Positions 62,780-64,000 of a stretch of 64,000 nucleotides of DNA are shown here, in pieces. Under the pieces are notes generated by a model that saw only the letters and a list, made by a program, of their open reading frames with translations, was not told the origin of the DNA and made no database searches. Numbering within the stretch: the first letter of the stretch is position 1; each line of letters begins with the position of its first letter. The translations under genes were made by a program, and so were the position numbers. The DNA comes from Ricinus communis. Lineage: Eukaryota > Streptophyta > Magnoliopsida > Malpighiales > Euphorbiaceae. The stretch is from the NCBI RefSeq assembly GCF_019578655.1, contig NC_063262.1, positions 22,327,582 through 22,391,581 of the forward strand, given 5' to 3'.

Positions 62780-63410
62780 ATTTTTTAAGATTAGAAATTT
62801 ATTATATAATGAAAAAATTAATTTATCATTAAAAATAATATTAAAATATAATCTAAGGTGTTATTTTTTAGAATAAGGATTAATATCTAATTAGAAAACT
62901 AATTTATTAGTTAATATAATATTAAAATATAATTAATATGCTATTGTTTAAAATAGAATTAGTATCATTATCTGATTAAGAAACTATTTATTAGTTAATA
63001 TAATACTAAAAATAATTAATATGCTATTTTTTATTATTAGAGTCAGTATTTAATTAGGAACGTAACTTATTTATTCAATAAATTAATAGAAAAAACCATA
63101 AAATTGGATATAAGCTTAAATCTCATGTGTTAAAGATAAATATGCATGTCAAAATAAAAAATCTATGTATCAAATTAAACACACATATCGAAAAAATTAA
63201 TTAATTATATATATATATTTAATAAAATTAATAAAGCGTAAAAACTAATTTTATATTAAAAGTTAAAGAATCTATTGAAGTCTTATTTTTAAGGATGACT
63301 CTTTATAATAAATAATTGAACATTCGTTAGAGATATTGTAATTAATATATTACCTTTTAGGAATATAAATATTTAAAATATAATTAAAAAACTATTTTAT
63401 AGAATTAGAA
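62780..63410. other. AT-rich DNA outside the right arm, nothing recognised
   Basis: Contains locally repeated blocks of the form ATTAGTTAATATAATAYTAAA with AATTAATATGCTATT (about 62.90-63.03 kb), but no gene. Confidence 0.5.
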
Positions 63411-63419
63411 TCACCGTGA

Positions 63420-64000
63420 CAGAATGAAAAGAGTGAAAAGGATGGCAGCAAGCCGTGAGCCGTGGCTGTTTGTGGGGGATAAGAATGCGCGTAGCAGCAG
63501 AGTGCGATAGGAGAGGGGGAAATTCTATGAACAAGAATGGTCTCGTATTTGATAGTGAGTTGGTGGACTTGGGGTTCAAGGGCCAGGCATTTACTTGGTC
63601 TAGAAAAAGAATGGGTCCAGAATTGATAAGAGCCCTTAGTAATATAGGGTGGAGAGAGTTATTCCTTCAAGCCCAAGTCATCGATAGGGTCTGATCACAC
63701 CTTCCTCTAATAATCCATCACTATGGCCGAGTGAAGAGGCAGAAGCCTGGTTTAGATTCGAGAATTGTTGGACGAAGGTTATAATTAGATGCAAAGAGAT
63801 TATAGAGGAAGTCTGGCCTGGGCGAGTAGGGGCATCAGATATAGTTGCAAAGCTAGCGGTTTGTGAAAAGAGATTATCTCAGTGAAGTAGAAGAAACTGA
63901 TTGCCCAGAGATTACAGTTGCTGGAGGTTATCCAAATGTCCCCGCCGGATCAGTTCAACAAACACAAGCCGCGGAGTTTTTCTCCATCTATACTCTTTAT
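63420..64000 (+). pseudogene. LINE ORF2 endonuclease region, decayed, continues past the window
   Basis: The plus strand reads PWLFVGDKNA (a form of the LINE endonuclease GDFN motif with Phe changed to Lys), a short gap with a stop, then SELVDLGFKGQAFTWSRKRM and RALSNIGWRELFLQ, the conserved C-terminal part of the apurinic-type endonuclease of plant L1-like LINEs. After a frameshift, WFRFENCWTKVIIRCKEIIE matches the linker before reverse transcriptase. Multiple stops and shifts make it a pseudogene. It is unrelated in position to the RNase H fragments at 15 and 59 kb. Confidence 0.78.

Overview
This is nuclear DNA of a eudicot plant: very AT-rich, with nested Ty3/gypsy-type LTR retrotransposons primed by initiator tRNA-Met, LINE remnants, a CACTA end, a plastid-DNA insertion and spliceosomal introns. 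Family identity of the host is not provable from the sequence; a Malpighiales-type genome such as Euphorbiaceae is a guess. Conventional genes are few. The left edge holds the 5' part of a single EF-hand protein gene (minus strand, running off the window). The only apparently intact gene inside the window is a three-exon, 112-residue secreted Cys/Gly-rich peptide gene at 41669-42478 (plus strand). It resembles the plant GRP3-like class: signal peptide, CC..C..C cysteine block and Gly/His-rich tail.

Layout. 1-350: EF-hand gene and its TATA box. 350-2890: AT-rich DNA with no gene seen. 2890-9102: a MITE-like inverted repeat split by a 5.5 kb minus-strand LTR element (3270-8763). 9760-12416: a long-TIR element. 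12416-21650: left arm of a large inverted duplication, with decayed peptide-gene exons (14.2-18.4 kb), a LINE RNase H fragment, one LTR (18657-20993) and a gypsy integrase remnant. 21650-45008: spacer, containing a hybrid LTR (21809-24336), an older degenerate copy of the peptide-gene segment (24.64-26.2 kb), a second copy of the long-TIR element split by a solo LTR (27163-30108), rearranged plastid DNA (rpoB, petN and rpoC2 pieces, 32.4-34.2 kb), another LTR element (34.24-38.79 kb), a CACTA terminus, the intact peptide gene, and a roughly 0.5 kb tandem repeat. 45008-62779: gypsy integrase pseudogene followed by the right arm. The right arm is enlarged by a solo LTR (46487-49422) and a complete non-autonomous element with two long LTRs (50996-58126), and it has lost about 2.7 kb carrying the peptide-gene promoter and exon 1. 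62779-64000: AT-rich DNA, then a LINE endonuclease remnant leaving the window.

History. Where one duplicate carries an LTR insertion the other supplies an empty site. This gives three independently checkable insertions: 27163-30108 against about 10.66 kb, 46487-49422 against about 20.81 kb, and 50996-58126 against about 19.12 kb. The order is therefore: peptide-gene cluster and host gypsy LTR first, inverted duplication next, solo-LTR and long-LTR insertions last. The most interesting biology is an intact secreted-peptide gene located between two inverted arms that carry decayed copies of the same family, an arrangement that could yield hairpin RNA. All homology calls were made by eye; no search or alignment was run.
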